A stretch of DNA of 64,000 bases from CAZWEZ01 sp964632795 (GTDB taxonomy: Bacteria > Pseudomonadota > Alphaproteobacteria > Rhodospirillales > 2-02-FULL-58-16), in the NCBI GenBank assembly GCA_964632795.1, contig CAZWEZ010000005.1, positions 5,513-69,512 on the forward strand. The letters are read 5' to 3'. Shown here piece after piece: positions 63,983 through 64,000 of this stretch. The notes below the pieces were generated by a model, which did no database searches, was not told where the DNA came from, and saw nothing but the letters and a program-made list of their open reading frames with translations. A program made the position numbers and the translations under genes. Numbering within the stretch: the first letter of the stretch is position 1; the number at the start of each line of letters is the position of its first letter.

Positions 63983-64000
63983 TTTCCAAGGCTTTCGGCT

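Overview
The window looks like a 64 kb chromosomal segment of a GC-rich alphaproteobacterium, most likely an uncultured relative of Rhodospirillales. The evidence is a ccrM-rnhB pair, a PhaR-type polyhydroxybutyrate regulator, a TRAP transporter, a 2-oxoglutarate and a pyruvate:ferredoxin oxidoreductase close together, and the ATACCAAGG and 'TCCTTCGACACGC / CTCAGGATGAGG' intergenic repeats. No rRNA, tRNA or CRISPR array was seen.

Layout. 1-6.4 kb: an RpiR-type regulator (cut by the window start), N-formylglutamate amidohydrolase, a TRAP transporter closed by an intrinsic terminator, a wrecked glutamine-synthetase-like gene, and a proline-racemase-family enzyme. 6.8-16.7 kb: a long operon-like cluster. 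It holds small membrane proteins, a divergent cytochrome bd-like (CydA-superfamily) subunit, three c-type cytochrome proteins, a double universal-stress protein with a PCP_red-like tail, a radical SAM/SPASM enzyme of the haem-modification type, and a protoporphyrinogen-oxidase-like flavoprotein. The bd-like subunit lacks the quinol-loop signature and some haem ligands, so it probably takes electrons from cytochrome c. 16.8-22 kb: a DMT exporter, a nested palindromic repeat, glutamate dehydrogenase, phaR and a lower-GC amidase. 22-32 kb: a NirV-like SUMF1 protein divergent from nnrS, with an FNR-type box at class II spacing, a Crp/Fnr regulator, korAB, a 327 bp MITE-like element with perfect 33 bp inverted ends, and nifJ. 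32-35 kb: a single AT-richer gene fusing an HD domain to an Hsp90-like ATPase. 35-42 kb: an amidase, a PotABCD-type transporter and an acetylpolyamine amidohydrolase. 42-51.3 kb: a gene-remnant and degenerate-repeat zone around a DUF420-like protein, a secreted protein and an adenylate cyclase-TPR protein, then ccrM, rnhB, a GcvA-like regulator, and two TIGR04283/TIGR04282-type sugar-transfer genes. 51-55 kb: a methyltransferase, moaB, a lytic transglycosylase and a MaoC-type hydratase. 55.3-58.2 kb: an apparently intact IS1-like transposon with cargo. 58.2-64 kb: a frameshifted ada gene, ctaB, and a small-subunit/CuA subunit II/subunit I/SCO operon.

The subunit I of this last operon keeps all the haem and copper histidines but has Gln at the position of the active-site tyrosine. 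It is therefore more likely an electrogenic NO reductase than an O2 reductase.

The genes share a theme of low-oxygen and nitrogen-oxide respiration: nnrS, a nirV-like gene, a Crp/Fnr regulator with FNR-type boxes, the NO-reductase candidate, a cytochrome-c-fed bd-like complex with its own haem enzymes, and two ferredoxin-reducing 2-oxoacid oxidoreductases. The strongest candidates for something new are the bd-like cluster, the Tyr-less haem-copper enzyme and the cargo-bearing IS1-like transposon. All domain and family names come from reading motifs by eye; no database search was run.
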